Shown piece by piece: positions 33,699-44,141 of a DNA stretch of 64,000 nucleotides (position 1 is the stretch's first letter; the number at the start of each line of letters is the position of its first letter). The notes under the pieces are model-generated. The model had not been told where the DNA came from and did not search any database. It was given only the letters and a program-made list of their open reading frames with translations. The stretch comes from Bacteroidota bacterium (GTDB lineage: Bacteria > Bacteroidota > Ignavibacteria > Ignavibacteriales > Melioribacteraceae): contig JAHISV010000011.1 of the NCBI GenBank assembly GCA_018818065.1, positions 310,001-374,000 on the forward strand, in the 5' to 3' direction. A program made the position numbers and the translations under genes.

Positions 33699-34958
33699 AT
33701 GGAATTAAAACAAGCACTTGACAAATTATTCTCACTTCACCAGTTTGGTATCAAACTCGGACTTGATAATATTAAAAAATTGCTGGAACAAATCGGTAAT
33801 CCTGAAAGGAATTTGAAGGCAATTCATATTGCCGGGTCAAACGGAAAGGGAAGTACAGCCTCTTTCACAGCCAGTATTCTTCAGGAGGCAGGATATAAGG
33901 TTGGTCTTTATACATCGCCTCATTTAGTTAGGTTTAATGAGAGGATACGAATAAATGGTGTGATGATACCTGATTCCTACGTGCGAGACTTCATGACTGA
34001 ACTTAAGAATTATATTGACGAATACTCTCCTACCTTTTTTGAACTAACAACCGCCATGGCATATAAATACTTTAAGGAATCTGGTATTGATTATGCTGTT
34101 ATTGAAACCGGATTGGGTGGAAGGCTGGATGCTACTAATACAATAGATCCTCTTGCTTCTGTAATTACAACTATTAGTAAAGAGCATACTAATATACTTA
34201 CTGATGATATAAGAACAATAGCCTATGAGAAAGGTGAAATAATAAAGGAGAATAGAAAATCCTTCATTGGGGTCTTGCCCGAAGAAGCTGAAACTGTTAT
34301 TGTTGATAAAGCCGGTAGATCAGAAAGTCAGCTATTTAAACTGAGTGAATTTCTCGAAAAAAATATTGATTTTGTGAAACTATCTGTTGAAGAATTTGAT
34401 TATAAAATATATCACACTCCCTTACCGGGATTTCATCAATTCAATAATGCCGCTTTAGCAGTTCTTGTTCTTAACAAAGTATTTGGACTAAAAGATATTT
34501 CCGTTATTAATAAAGGAATTGACAAAGTAATTATCAACTCGGGTATTCAGGGTCGGTTCGAAACTTATAATGAAGAGCCCAGGATTATTTTTGATGCAGC
34601 CCATAATGAAGAGGGAATTGAATCCTTTGTTTCCGAATTTGCAAAAATTAAAAATCAATTCGCCAGAAAAACAATAATTTTTGGTGCGATGAAGGATAAG
34701 AATCTTGAATCGATGATGATAAAAATTGCTGGAGAATTTGATGAAATCTTCGTAACAGAAATAGATTATGAACGTGCCGCGACAATTAATGAGCTCAAAA
34801 TCATTGCAAACAAAATAAATATTCAAATTAAAGAAACAAGTGCACCTGTAGATATGATACAAAGTTTTAAAAAAGGGGAAAATAATCATTGCTTAGTAAT
34901 CTTAGGAAGTATATATTTGTTAGGAAAAATTAAAGAGGATTTAGAAATACTATTTTAG
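33699..34958 (+). CDS. folC: Folylpolyglutamate/dihydrofolate synthase
   Basis: A 419-residue Mur-ligase-type enzyme that adds glutamate to folates. The P-loop is IAGSNGKGSTASF, followed by GLYTSPHLVRFNERIRING and the GLGGRLDATN signature. The C-terminal domain has QGRFE and IFDAAHNEEGI. It is the last gene of the 29.4-35.0 kb run. After it the DNA to rho holds only a small TATACC/GGGTATA hairpin (about 34960-34978). Confidence 0.94.
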   Translation: MELKQALDKLFSLHQFGIKLGLDNIKKLLEQIGNPERNLKAIHIAGSNGKGSTASFTASILQEAGYKVGLYTSPHLVRFNERIRINGVMIPDSYVRDFMTELKNYIDEYSPTFFELTTAMAYKYFKESGIDYAVIETGLGGRLDATNTIDPLASVITTISKEHTNILTDDIRTIAYEKGEIIKENRKSFIGVLPEEAETVIVDKAGRSESQLFKLSEFLEKNIDFVKLSVEEFDYKIYHTPLPGFHQFNNAALAVLVLNKVFGLKDISVINKGIDKVIINSGIQGRFETYNEEPRIIFDAAHNEEGIESFVSEFAKIKNQFARKTIIFGAMKDKNLESMMIKIAGEFDEIFVTEIDYERAATINELKIIANKINIQIKETSAPVDMIQSFKKGENNHCLVILGSIYLLGKIKEDLEILF

Positions 34959-35107
34959 TTATACCTTCCGTGGGTATAAAAATCTTGACAGTACCTCGTT
35001 TCCTTTCGAGTATCCAAAAAAAAATCATTAAACTAATATCCCCTTAACTATTCTTGAATTATTTGCCCGTAAATAAGTATTAAAAATTAAACATATAGGA
35101 ATGCGTC

Positions 35108-36361
35108 ATGCCAATGGATATTTCAGAACTCCAAAAAAAGAAAATTGTTGATTTATACAGTATTGCCAAAGAATTAAACATCACTGCTTTTACTGACCTG
35201 CGAAAACAAGAACTTATCTTTAAGATTCTTGAGGCTCAGTCTACAAAAGATGGATTAACATTTTCTAAAGGTGTGCTTGAAGTCTTGTCTGATGGATACG
35301 GTTTTTTAAGATCTGCTGACTATAATTATTTACCTTCTCCCGATGATATTTATGTTTCCCCTTCACAAATTAAACGTTTTAGTCTTCGCACAGGCGATTT
35401 TGTAAGTGGTCAGGTTCGACCTCCAAAAGAAGGCGAACGTTTCTTTGCCCTTCTTCGCGTTGAAGCAGTTAATGGTAAAGACCCGGAAGCTATCAGAAAC
35501 AGGACCTTATTCGATAACCTGACACCACTTTACCCAAATAAACGCCTTAGTCTGGAATCTGCTCCTGGCGAGTACTCAATGAGAATAATGGATTTACTGG
35601 CTCCTATTGGTAAGGGTCAAAGAGGACTTATCGTCTCCCCACCCAAAAGTGGTAAAACGATTCTTCTTCAAAAAATTGCAAACTCACTTACCAGAAATCA
35701 CCCTGAAATTAAACTAATAATGCTTCTAATAGATGAAAGACCTGAGGAAGTAACAGACATGCAAAGATCTGTTCAGGCAGAAGTTATAAGTTCAACATTT
35801 GACGAGCCTGCTGAGAGACATGTGCAGGTAGCTAATATGGTTCAGGAAAAGGCAAAGCGCTTGGTTGAAGCAGGTGAGGACGTTGTTATACTTCTCGATT
35901 CAATTACAAGACTGGCACGGGCGCATAATACAGTTATACCACATAGTGGCAGAATATTATCCGGTGGTGTTGACTCAAATGCCTTACATAAGCCAAAAAG
36001 ATTTTTTGGTGCCGCTCGTAATACAGAAGATGGTGGTAGTTTAACTATAATTGGTACTGCGCTGGTTGAAACAGGCAGCAGGATGGATGAAGTTATCTTT
36101 GAAGAATTCAAGGGTACCGGCAATATGGAATTAGTGTTGGATAGAGATTTATCTGATCGTAGAATCTTCCCGGCTATTAATGTTAACAGATCCAGTACAA
36201 GAAAAGAAGAATTGTTAATAAAAGAAGAAGAACTTAGCCGTATTTGGATTTTAAGAAAATTGCTTAGTGATTTTGATTCCATGGAAGCTATGGATTTTAT
36301 TCTTGATAAAATGCGTGGTACAAAAACCAATAAAGAATTTTTGATGAGTATGCACAGCTAG
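35108..36361 (+). CDS. rho: Transcription termination factor Rho
   Basis: A 417-residue Rho helicase. An N-terminal Rho_N helix domain (1-45) is followed by a cold-shock RNA-binding fold ([20 protein letters not shown]) and the hexameric ATPase with Walker A PPKSGKT, the Q-loop and Walker B region [16 protein letters not shown], and the R-loop [20 protein letters not shown] in part. It lacks the large insertion common in many Bacteroidota Rho proteins. Two starts (35108 and 35114) are possible; the first is used. Confidence 0.96.
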   Translation: MPMDISELQKKKIVDLYSIAKELNITAFTDLRKQELIFKILEAQSTKDGLTFSKGVLEVLSDGYGFLRSADYNYLPSPDDIYVSPSQIKRFSLRTGDFVSGQVRPPKEGERFFALLRVEAVNGKDPEAIRNRTLFDNLTPLYPNKRLSLESAPGEYSMRIMDLLAPIGKGQRGLIVSPPKSGKTILLQKIANSLTRNHPEIKLIMLLIDERPEEVTDMQRSVQAEVISSTFDEPAERHVQVANMVQEKAKRLVEAGEDVVILLDSITRLARAHNTVIPHSGRILSGGVDSNALHKPKRFFGAARNTEDGGSLTIIGTALVETGSRMDEVIFEEFKGTGNMELVLDRDLSDRRIFPAINVNRSSTRKEELLIKEEELSRIWILRKLLSDFDSMEAMDFILDKMRGTKTNKEFLMSMHS

Positions 36362-36438
36362 GGAAAAATAATTACACTTGAAACAATTATTTGGTTTAAT
36401 GAGTTTATACCTTATTGTATAACTAATACTGGCATGCT

Positions 36439-37686
36439 GTGTTAAAAAAAATCTTTTTTATTAGTATTGTGTTTTCAACTTTTATATTTGCTCAGAAAGA
36501 AAGACAGCCTTTATTCTTCGAATCTCATGTGTTCCCTAATGATTCGTCATCATACAAATGTTATATTCTTTTCAAAATTCCATATGATCAATTAGTATTC
36601 ACCAGGGAAGGTGATTTCTATACCGGGGGTGTAAATCTTAACTATGAAATATTAGTTGAAGATGAAATTTATAAAAGAGTTACGTCTTCTAAATCAATTC
36701 AGGTTGATGATTATGAAGCGACGCATTCCCCCAACATGTATCTCCAGGGAATTACTAGTTTCAACTTAGAACCAGGCAATTATAAAGTTCTTCCTTCTGT
36801 TAATCTTCAAAATACGAGAAGGGAAATCGCACTCCGCAAGTATTCTCTAAATATCAATATTGAGAAAAGCGAAAAGTATTTCTCTCCGGTAATTTGTTCA
36901 TCTAATAAAGCATATTATTTAGATTTGCCGGCAAAAGAGTTAACTAATTTGTCCAATAAGATTCCATTTAGTCAAATTGATTATGATTTAATTTTAACTT
37001 TTGAGGGAGATATGCCAGATACATTAAGGGCGCAATTACTTCAGAAGAATGAGGTTATTCATGAATACAAATTATCAAAATCGATTTCAAGCGGGGCTGA
37101 GCTAGTTGAAAAAGACAACCGAATATATTATTTGTTCAATTCTGAGATATTTCCCGTTAGTACCTTTCTACTTCCCAAAATCACAAAACATCTTAAAGAA
37201 GGTAAGGTAATAATTAAGTTATTTGCTCAGGATGAATTGTTGAAAGAATACGAGCTTGAGGTTGTTTGGATAAACAAACCATTTATACTTTCGGATATTA
37301 ATCTTGCGGTAGATTTGTATGAGAAAGTAACTGACGATAAAAAAGTTGAAGTGATTTTTGACTCTACTGAAGAAGAATACTATCATCGCTTCTTTGATTA
37401 TTGGGCCAAGTTCGATCCTCAAAAAGAAACTGTTTATAATGAACTGATGGATGAATTTTATTCCAGGGCTGATATTGCTCATCTGAAGTATAAAACTGCC
37501 AACAATATTTCCGGGGTAAAAACGGATCGTGGACGCACATTTGTTAAATATGGTGAACCCGATTTTGTTGAACGGCACTACGAGGAGACAAATAATATTG
37601 TTGAAGTATGGAATTATGAAAAGTTAAATAAAGAGTTTATCTTTGAAGACAGATCAGGTTTGGGTAATTATTTGTTGATTAACTAA
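36439..37686 (+). CDS. GWxTD-domain exported protein
   Basis: A 415-residue protein with a signal peptide (MLKKIFFISIVFSTFIFAQ) and a C-terminal GWxTD-like domain. In place of the usual GWxTD Trp-Thr-Asp stretch it has DYWAKFDPQKETVYNELMDE, then the conserved YYHRFFDY and GVKTDRGRTFVKYGEPDFV segments. The family occurs in Bacteroidota, Ignavibacteria, Gemmatimonadota and relatives; no function is established. The start is GTG 36439, as no in-frame ATG with a leader precedes the signal. pdxA overlaps its stop (TAATG). Confidence 0.85.
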   Translation: MLKKIFFISIVFSTFIFAQKERQPLFFESHVFPNDSSSYKCYILFKIPYDQLVFTREGDFYTGGVNLNYEILVEDEIYKRVTSSKSIQVDDYEATHSPNMYLQGITSFNLEPGNYKVLPSVNLQNTRREIALRKYSLNINIEKSEKYFSPVICSSNKAYYLDLPAKELTNLSNKIPFSQIDYDLILTFEGDMPDTLRAQLLQKNEVIHEYKLSKSISSGAELVEKDNRIYYLFNSEIFPVSTFLLPKITKHLKEGKVIIKLFAQDELLKEYELEVVWINKPFILSDINLAVDLYEKVTDDKKVEVIFDSTEEEYYHRFFDYWAKFDPQKETVYNELMDEFYSRADIAHLKYKTANNISGVKTDRGRTFVKYGEPDFVERHYEETNNIVEVWNYEKLNKEFIFEDRSGLGNYLLIN

Positions 37687-38681
37687 TGAACAAATTTATT
37701 TTTACATGCGGTGATATTAACGGCATTGGCCCGGAAATATGCATTAAAACGATCAATCGTTTCTGCACGGAAAAGAACTCCCAATTTATTTTTATTGCTC
37801 CCTCAAATGTTATTAAAAAACTTAAACATGAAATTGGTTTTAACTTTAATCCGGTATGGATTAGAAACCATAAACTACTTCCGGATATAAAAGGCAATGT
37901 TGTATTCATCCCTCTTCCAATTACCAAAATAAAAATTGGTTCTCCTACCAGCGAATCGGGTAAAGCTAGCTATTTAGCATTGACTATCGCAAAGGAAATT
38001 CTAATAAATAAAAATGCAGATGCTTTGGTTACAGCGCCCATTTCAAAGAGTGCCTTTGAAATGGGGGGGATTAATTTCCCTGGTCATACAGAGTTATTAG
38101 CTGAGTGGGCAAACACAAAAAGCTTTTCAATGATGTTCCTATCAAACATTTTCAAATGTAATCTCGCAACAATTCATGAACCGATTAAAAATGTGTCTAA
38201 GCTAATTACGAAAAAGAAGCTGGAGACATTATTCGACATAGTAGGGCACTCATTAATTAATGACTTTGGTTTGTCTGATCCACGTATTGCTGTTTTAGGG
38301 CTAAATCCTCATGCTGGCGAGAGTGGAAAAATTGGAAAAGAAGAACTAAATATTATATTGCCTGCTATTAAAGAAAACAGAAAATGGAAAGTTGAAGGTC
38401 CATTTGTTCCAGATGCTTTTTTTGGAAAGAAGATGTATAAGAATTACGACTCGGTCATTGGTATGTATCATGATCAGGTGTTAATTCCATTTAAAATGAT
38501 TTGTTTTGATAAAGGTGTCAATTACACTGCAGGATTGCCGTTCATTCGAACATCACCGGATCATGGCACTGCATATGACATATCCTGGCAAAACAAAGCG
38601 AATGAATCAAGTATGGATGAAGCATATAAATGGGCGAAGAAAATACTAAAATTGAGAATGGCAGATACTACAAAGAAATAG
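37686..38681 (+). CDS. pdxA: 4-hydroxythreonine-4-phosphate dehydrogenase
   Basis: A 331-residue enzyme of pyridoxal-phosphate synthesis in the DXP-dependent pathway, oxidising 4-phosphohydroxythreonine. Metal-binding His residues are in FPGHTELLAEW, LATIHEPI-type and MYHDQVLIPFK; the substrate loop VTAPISKSAFEMGG and LNPHAGESGKIG are present. Its ATG overlaps the upstream stop, and the next methyltransferase ORF overlaps its end by 52 bases in another frame, so the run is tightly packed. Confidence 0.94.
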   Translation: MNKFIFTCGDINGIGPEICIKTINRFCTEKNSQFIFIAPSNVIKKLKHEIGFNFNPVWIRNHKLLPDIKGNVVFIPLPITKIKIGSPTSESGKASYLALTIAKEILINKNADALVTAPISKSAFEMGGINFPGHTELLAEWANTKSFSMMFLSNIFKCNLATIHEPIKNVSKLITKKKLETLFDIVGHSLINDFGLSDPRIAVLGLNPHAGESGKIGKEELNIILPAIKENRKWKVEGPFVPDAFFGKKMYKNYDSVIGMYHDQVLIPFKMICFDKGVNYTAGLPFIRTSPDHGTAYDISWQNKANESSMDEAYKWAKKILKLRMADTTKK

Positions 38682-39388
38682 CTCTTGTTTATAATCATCT
38701 AATGCGTTCCATTGATTATAAGGGCTGGGCAAAGTATATCAAGTATCTTCACGATGAATCAAAATCTGGAGGAGATGATATTCTGGAACTCGCTGCCGGC
38801 ACATGTTCTGTTGCCAAATATCTGTACAAAGATTATCCTAAGATCATTGCTACGGATCTTTCCTTCCAAATGCTTTCTATGAATCTTGAAAATAGCTTTA
38901 ACAGAGTTTGCTGTAATATGCTTAACCTGCCATTTAAAAATAAGTATAATTTTGTGTTTTCAACCTTCGACAGTATTAATTATCTTATCACCGAATCGGA
39001 TGTTAGACAGTTGTTGAATGAAGTAGGTGTTTCGTTGTATGATGATGGTTGTTTTACATTTGACGTTAGTCTGGAGAAGAACAGCCTTAAGTACGTTAAA
39101 TCCTTAAACAGGAAAGGGAAGTGCGAAGGAATTAAGTATATTCAATATAGTGACTATGACAAAGAGAGCAGAATTCACACAAACAGTTTTAAAATTATGT
39201 TGAGCAATGGTAAAATTGTTGAAGAGGTTCATAAACAAAGAATTTATGATATTTATGACTATTTTAATTTAGTTGATGAATGCGGATTTTATGTAGAACA
39301 TTGTTTCGACGCTTTTACTTTTGATCAGGTGCATGACAACTCGGAAAGAGCACAATTTCTAATTAAAAAAAAGTGTAAGCATGCTTAA
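38630..39388 (+). CDS. Class I SAM-dependent methyltransferase
   Basis: A 252-residue Rossmann-fold methyltransferase. The SAM site is DILELAAGTCSVAKYL, followed by IIATDLSFQML and the acidic motif region FVFSTFDSINYL. The N-terminal YYKEIALVYNHLMRSIDYKGW segment is normal for this group, which supports a start at 38630 even though that overlaps pdxA by 52 bases; ATG 38702 would cut that segment. The substrate is unknown. ftsE overlaps its end by 8 bases. Confidence 0.82.
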   Translation: MGEENTKIENGRYYKEIALVYNHLMRSIDYKGWAKYIKYLHDESKSGGDDILELAAGTCSVAKYLYKDYPKIIATDLSFQMLSMNLENSFNRVCCNMLNLPFKNKYNFVFSTFDSINYLITESDVRQLLNEVGVSLYDDGCFTFDVSLEKNSLKYVKSLNRKGKCEGIKYIQYSDYDKESRIHTNSFKIMLSNGKIVEEVHKQRIYDIYDYFNLVDECGFYVEHCFDAFTFDQVHDNSERAQFLIKKKCKHA

Positions 39389-40073
39389 ATTCCATAATGT
39401 TAGTTTCGAATATCCAAATCAGCCGGTTTTTGATAACCTCAACGTTGGCATTGAAAATGGCGAGTTTATATTTTTAATTGGTAAAAGTGGAACAGGAAAA
39501 ACGACATTACTGCAAATGGTTTATATGAATTTACTGCCTCAATCCGGATACGTTGAGGTTGACGGATATAATTCCAAGAGTATTAAAAAATCAGAGCTTC
39601 CTTATCTAAGAAGGAAAGTTGGTGTTGTGTTCCAGGATTTTAAACTTCTTGATGACCGGACAGTTTACGATAATCTTGCTTTTGTATTAAAAATTACCGG
39701 AAATGTACGGAGTCAAATTAAACGAAAAATAGTTCATGCTCTCACTGACGTTGGATTAGTTCACAAGCAGCATAACATGCCGCAAGAGCTTTCAGGAGGA
39801 GAGCAGCAGCGGGTTGCAATTGCAAGAGCGATAATCAATGACCCAATGTTAATATTGGCTGATGAACCAACAGGAAATCTTGATCCGGAAACTTCTATGG
39901 AAATATTTAATATACTGAAAAGGATAAATTTGCGTGGCACTACCGTGATTTTTGCAACCCATAATTATGATCTGGTTAGGAAACATGAAGCAAAGATCAT
40001 AAAGCTAAACGATGGAAAAGCTGTTCGAGTAATATTAAAAAATAAAGGGCAATCTACTTCAGAGCCTGCATAA
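39381..40073 (+). CDS. ftsE: Cell-division ABC ATPase FtsE
   Basis: A 230-residue ABC ATPase closest in sequence to FtsE. Walker [10 protein letters not shown]-loop [20 protein letters not shown], signature LSGGEQQR, Walker B LILADEP and the switch His in FATHNYDL are all present. FtsE with the membrane partner FtsX activates septal cell-wall hydrolases; ftsX is not next to it here, since the following gene, adk, is convergent and overlaps its end by 20 bases. Confidence 0.88.
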   Translation: MLKFHNVSFEYPNQPVFDNLNVGIENGEFIFLIGKSGTGKTTLLQMVYMNLLPQSGYVEVDGYNSKSIKKSELPYLRRKVGVVFQDFKLLDDRTVYDNLAFVLKITGNVRSQIKRKIVHALTDVGLVHKQHNMPQELSGGEQQRVAIARAIINDPMLILADEPTGNLDPETSMEIFNILKRINLRGTTVIFATHNYDLVRKHEAKIIKLNDGKAVRVILKNKGQSTSEPA

Positions 40074-40695
40074 TATTTTGAGTAACAACTGCAACAGGCT
40101 GAAGTGCATCTATTCTAAATGTCTTTAACTTGTCTTCCAGATAGGCAACAACCGGTCTTGTTTCTGCTCTATATACTTTAAGTCTGTTTATAATAACTTC
40201 TTCTTTATCATCTTTACGCACTATAAATTTATCTACAGCTTTGCATGTTGGACAAATTTCCTTATGTGCCAGATCACTTAAGTTAACAATCATTCCACAA
40301 TTAGCGCATTGTCTTCTTTTTGAGAGGCGTCTTACAATTATATCATCTTCTCCCTTAAGAATGACCAAAGCGGGTGCCGGTATTTTAAGCTCTTTTACAA
40401 TTTTCTCGAGTAATTTTGCCTGATCAACAGTCCTCGGAAATCCATCCAGAATAAATCCATTATAATTTAGAGCGTCGTTTATTGCAAGGCGAATTACATC
40501 AGCGATTAATTCATCAGGTACCAGCTCCCCCTTATCCATAAGAGCTTTTGCTTTAATCCCAAAGTCAGACCCGCTTGCGATTTCAGTTCTTAAAATATCT
40601 CCGGTAGAAATATGTTTAAGGTCGAGTGTTGAAGAAAGAATTTTTGCCTGAGTTCCTTTACCAACGCCGGGTGCTCCAAATAGAATTAAATACAT
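40054..40695 (-). CDS. adk: Adenylate kinase
   Basis: A 213-residue adenylate kinase interconverting AMP, ATP and ADP. The P-loop is FGAPGVGKGTQA and the AMP site FILDGFPRTVDQAKLL. The LID domain is of the long, zinc-binding type with two CxxC pairs, CANC and CPTC. On the minus strand AGGA lies six bases before the ATG at 40695, so this second Met is preferred over the one at 40701. It overlaps ftsE by 20 bases tail-to-tail. tadA lies upstream in the same direction. Confidence 0.95.
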   Translation of the reverse strand: MYLILFGAPGVGKGTQAKILSSTLDLKHISTGDILRTEIASGSDFGIKAKALMDKGELVPDELIADVIRLAINDALNYNGFILDGFPRTVDQAKLLEKIVKELKIPAPALVILKGEDDIIVRRLSKRRQCANCGMIVNLSDLAHKEICPTCKAVDKFIVRKDDKEEVIINRLKVYRAETRPVVAYLEDKLKTFRIDALQPVAVVTQNIMQALK

Positions 40696-40733
40696 TAACA
40701 TTCCTGTTTTATGAAAATAGCAAAATATAATTG

Positions 40734-41207
40734 TTATGAATTACTTTTCACCCTTATACCTTTGAAAAACTCCTGAAGCAGATTTTTACTCTCATCCTGA
40801 TAAATCCCCGAATAAACATTTAGCTTATGGTTTAACTTATTTTCTTCAGGAATATTGTACAAAGAACCACATGCGCCAAATTTTGGTTCAAAAACACTGA
40901 AATACAAATTATTTATTCTTGATAGCATAAGAGCCCCGGTACACATAACACAAGGTTCAACAGTAACATATAGATCACAATCGGAAAGTACTTTGGATTG
41001 CAGATGATTACAGGCGGCTGTGATAGCAAGAATCTCGGCATGAGCTGTTGGATCTTTTAATCTTTCAACCTGATTATTACCACGACCAATTATTCTATTT
41101 TTATAAACAACAACTGCACCGATTGGTACATCATCTGTTTCGAGACATTTCTCCGCCTCCTGAAGAGCAGAAAACATAAATTTGTAAACATGTTCTGAAA
41201 AGAGCAC
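40734..41207 (-). CDS. tadA: tRNA adenosine(34) deaminase
   Basis: A 157-residue zinc-dependent deaminase that converts A34 to inosine. Zinc and catalytic residues are HAEILAI and PCVMCTGAL, and the substrate loop GAVVVYKNRIIGRGNNQVER is standard. It starts with GTG at 41207 behind CGGAAG; an ATG 11 residues inside would shorten the first helix. Inosine at position 34 is needed for tRNA-Arg(ACG), and such a tRNA gene lies 350 bases away, in the same orientation. Confidence 0.93.
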   Translation of the reverse strand: MLFSEHVYKFMFSALQEAEKCLETDDVPIGAVVVYKNRIIGRGNNQVERLKDPTAHAEILAITAACNHLQSKVLSDCDLYVTVEPCVMCTGALMLSRINNLYFSVFEPKFGACGSLYNIPEENKLNHKLNVYSGIYQDESKNLLQEFFKGIRVKSNS

Positions 41208-41524
41208 ATTGCTTCCGAAAAATTATTTAAAAGCGAAGCAAAAGATAAAAAGCTTTTAATTTGTAAACAAGTCAGTATTGATGTGAAATCAAACTTAAAC
41301 TTTAGATGGAAATCAGATGAATGTTTTCAAAGAAACTGTTTTAATCAACTCTTAGTTAAGTATTATTGCATTTACTAAATAGTACATCCACAGAAAATAA
41401 AAATGAATCGTATTTCTTCAGAATAGAGAACTGAAATAGCAATATGATCACTTACATAATGAAAAAAAGAGAATGATTTTAGCAAGAAAATAGTTTTGGA
41501 TATCAATTGAGGGGGATATGATAA
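41208..41524. other. Gap between tadA and tRNA-Arg, no gene seen
   Basis: An AT-rich stretch of over 300 bases. The long minus-strand frame that crosses this area and the tRNA is not a gene, because it reads through the tRNA and its terminator. I see no ribosome-binding site, repeat or conserved motif here; it should contain the tadA promoter. Confidence 0.5.
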
Positions 41525-41550
41525 TAAAAAAAAGCTGACTTTCGTCAGCT
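41525..41550 (-). terminator. Terminator of tRNA-Arg
   Basis: On the minus strand AGCTGAC pairs with GTCAGCT over a GAAA loop and is followed by eight T residues, directly behind tRNA-Arg. Confidence 0.9.
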
Positions 41551-41555
41551 CTTTG

Positions 41556-41629
41556 TACGCCCGGGAGGGTTCGAACCCCCAACCTTCCGGTCCGTAGCCG
41601 AACGCTCTATCCAATTGAGCTACGGGCGC
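41556..41629 (-). tRNA. tRNA-Arg (anticodon ACG)
   Basis: The 74-base minus-strand sequence folds as a standard tRNA: acceptor GCGCCCG with CGGGCGT, D arm GCTC/GAGC, anticodon stem TTCGG/CCGGA with loop CTACGGA (anticodon ACG, read as ICG after TadA editing) and T loop TTCGAAC. The discriminator is A and CCA is not encoded. Confidence 0.95.
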
Positions 41630-41766
41630 ATAAAAATAGATTTCAAATATAGTGTATAGTAGATTTAGTATCAAACAAAACTTAGAAATTTCTTTCTTGT
41701 TTTGGGCTAAAGTGTAGTTACTAAAATCCGATAATAAATATGAGACATTTATAATCGGAGAAATGT

Positions 41767-42039
41767 ATGAAACGGTCCCATAAGCTCCAGAGAAATGCAC
41801 TAAAGTTGAGAAAAGAGTCTTATGTAAATGGTAGAATTTCTGAAATGATAAATCAGGGACAAGCAATTACACCTTTCGAAATTGTCAAATTGGAAGTGGA
41901 AGCAAAAAAATTAGTGTTATCCAGAGATGAATTTATTAGGATGATAATTACTCTTAGATCAAAATTTAATAGTAATGAAAAACTAATAAAATATTTCGAT
42001 GGAGTAAGTGAATCCTGTAATTTCATGACTCCTTGTTAG
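41767..42039 (+). CDS. Small hypothetical protein
   Basis: A 90-residue basic, helical protein (MKRSHKLQRNALKLRKESY at the start) that I do not recognise. It has no signal peptide or Cys motif except a late Cys pair. GGAG lies eight bases before the ATG, which supports it as a real gene. It is on its own between tRNA-Arg and glmS; the 238 bases that follow hold nothing I can name except the likely glmS leader. Confidence 0.5.
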   Translation: MKRSHKLQRNALKLRKESYVNGRISEMINQGQAITPFEIVKLEVEAKKLVLSRDEFIRMIITLRSKFNSNEKLIKYFDGVSESCNFMTPC

Positions 42040-42277
42040 ATCATTAATCCAAGTTCATTAAATTTCCGTAATTATTTGCGTTAGTGGTAAAAATTATAGA
42101 AATTTACGTCAGAGTTTAACTGACAAACCTGCTGAAATGATATAATGATTTGTAAGAAAGAAAATAAGTTTTATATTCAAAAAACAATCCTACTCCTCTT
42201 AAGGCATTGTCCTGATCATTAATTCCATTCTTCGTATCTTTACCTAAGTAATTCCAAAATTATAAGGAGACCGTATT

Positions 42278-44113
42278 ATGTGCGGTATTGTAGGTTATAT
42301 TGGAAATGATAATTCAATTCCGATTCTACTTGAAGGTCTAAAAAGACTCGAGTATCGAGGATATGATTCTGCTGGCATCAGTTATATTAAGGATGGTATT
42401 GGAGAAGTAATTAAGAGACAAGGTAAGGTTTCTGCATTAACAGAAGCGGTTGAAAGGGAAAATATCAGTGCGCCAATTGGTATAGGGCACACACGCTGGG
42501 CAACTCATGGTGTTCCTAACGAAATTAATGCGCATCCTCACTATAATCGGGAAAAATCTCTTTTTTTAATTCATAATGGTATAATAGAGAATTATTTAAG
42601 TATTAAAGCCGGATTGGTTAAAGAGGGATATGAATTTTTTACTGATACTGATACTGAAGTATTAGTTAATCTTATTGATAGATACATTAAAAAGAAAAAT
42701 TTGTCTTTATTCCAGGCTGTTCGTTATGCATTGAATGAAGTTGAAGGCACATATGGAATTGCAGTACTAAGTATTGCAGAGCCTGATAAAATTGTTGTTG
42801 CAAAAAATGGATCACCGCTGGTAATAGGTATTGGAGATCAGGAAAATTTTATCGCTTCCGATGTTAACGCTCTTGTATCTCATACCAAGCAAGTTGTTTA
42901 TCTCGAAGATAATGAGATGGCAGTTATTTACAAGGATAGATTTGTAGCAAAAACCATTTCTGATGAACGTATCGAGAAAGAAATTCACGAGATTACGGTT
43001 GACGCTGATGAAATCACAAAAGGCGGGTTTCCTCATTTCATGCTCAAAGAGATTATGGAACAGCCCGAATCTGTACGAAATTCCATGCGTGGAAGGCTGA
43101 TTCTTGATGAAGGACTAATAAAGCTAGGCGGTTTGTTGGGCTATGAACAACGCATTGCAAACTCAAATAGGATTATTATTTCTGCTTGTGGTACTTCGTG
43201 GCATGCGGCTTTAGTTGCAGAATACATGATAGAAGAGTTTTGTGGTATTCCGGTTGAAGTTGAATATGCTTCAGAATTCCGATACAGACACCCGGTAATA
43301 AGAAAAGATGACACGATCATTTTTATTTCACAAAGTGGTGAGACACTTGATACTTTAGCCGCCCTTAAAGAAGCAAAAAGACGTGGGGCTCTTGTAATGG
43401 GTGTTTGCAACGTTGTTGGAAGTTCAATTGCTCGCGCATCAGAAACTGGGGTTTATATCCACGCCGGACCTGAAATTGGAGTTGCATCAACAAAAGCATT
43501 CACATCGCAGCTTATTGTTATGGCACTGATTACAGTTTTAATTGCACGTAACAGACAAATGAGCCAGATTGAAGGTGTAGAACTAACAAAAGCAATCAGT
43601 GAGCTACCTGAAAAGATTCAGGAAATTCTTGAATTGAATGACCAGATTGAAAAGATTGCCGAGGTGTACAAAAATGCGTCCAATTTCCTATACCTTGGAA
43701 GAGGGTATAATTTCCCTGTGGCTCTTGAAGGCGCATTGAAGTTGAAAGAAATTTCCTACATTCATGCGGAAGGCTATCCCGCAGCCGAAATGAAACATGG
43801 TCCAATTGCCTTAATTGATGATAACATGCCCGCAGTTTTCGTCGCACCAAATGATCCTACTTACGAAAAAATCATAAGTAATATAATGGAAGTAAAAGCG
43901 CGTAATGGTAAAGTAATTGCCATTGCTTGTAATGGTGATAGCAAGATTGATGATATGGTAGATCATGTAATCAAAATACCTACAACACATAGAATGTTAA
44001 CGCCAATATTGACGGTGATTCCACTTCAATTATTGGCTTATCATATAGCGGTAAAGAAAGGGTTGAATGTAGATCAACCAAGAAATTTAGCAAAAAGCGT
44101 AACCGTTGAATAA
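42278..44113 (+). CDS. glmS: Glutamine-fructose-6-phosphate aminotransferase
   Basis: A 611-residue enzyme making glucosamine-6-phosphate for cell-wall synthesis. The mature N-terminus starts with Cys after Met (MCGIVGYIGN), the glutaminase nucleophile. The glutaminase domain has GHTRWATHG and HNGIIENY; two SIS domains follow with SACGTSWHAAL and ISQSGETLDTLAAL, ending LAKSVTVE. The length is normal. ATG 42278 follows AAGGAG. No glmS ribozyme fold is visible in the leader. Confidence 0.97.
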   Translation: MCGIVGYIGNDNSIPILLEGLKRLEYRGYDSAGISYIKDGIGEVIKRQGKVSALTEAVERENISAPIGIGHTRWATHGVPNEINAHPHYNREKSLFLIHNGIIENYLSIKAGLVKEGYEFFTDTDTEVLVNLIDRYIKKKNLSLFQAVRYALNEVEGTYGIAVLSIAEPDKIVVAKNGSPLVIGIGDQENFIASDVNALVSHTKQVVYLEDNEMAVIYKDRFVAKTISDERIEKEIHEITVDADEITKGGFPHFMLKEIMEQPESVRNSMRGRLILDEGLIKLGGLLGYEQRIANSNRIIISACGTSWHAALVAEYMIEEFCGIPVEVEYASEFRYRHPVIRKDDTIIFISQSGETLDTLAALKEAKRRGALVMGVCNVVGSSIARASETGVYIHAGPEIGVASTKAFTSQLIVMALITVLIARNRQMSQIEGVELTKAISELPEKIQEILELNDQIEKIAEVYKNASNFLYLGRGYNFPVALEGALKLKEISYIHAEGYPAAEMKHGPIALIDDNMPAVFVAPNDPTYEKIISNIMEVKARNGKVIAIACNGDSKIDDMVDHVIKIPTTHRMLTPILTVIPLQLLAYHIAVKKGLNVDQPRNLAKSVTVE

Positions 44114-44141
44114 ACTAAACTAAAAATAGGAGTAAGATTCT

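Noticed and set aside
35842-36330. 162-codon minus-strand frame opposite rho
   Set aside because: It lies fully within rho on the other strand and shows no recognisable domain or start signal.
41375-41866. 163-codon minus-strand frame
   Set aside because: It reads through tRNA-Arg and its terminator and has no ribosome-binding site or family pattern.
42040-42277. Possible glmS ribozyme or riboswitch before glmS
   Set aside because: The leader is short of the conserved core; nothing pairs as a glmS ribozyme, which is mainly found in Firmicutes.
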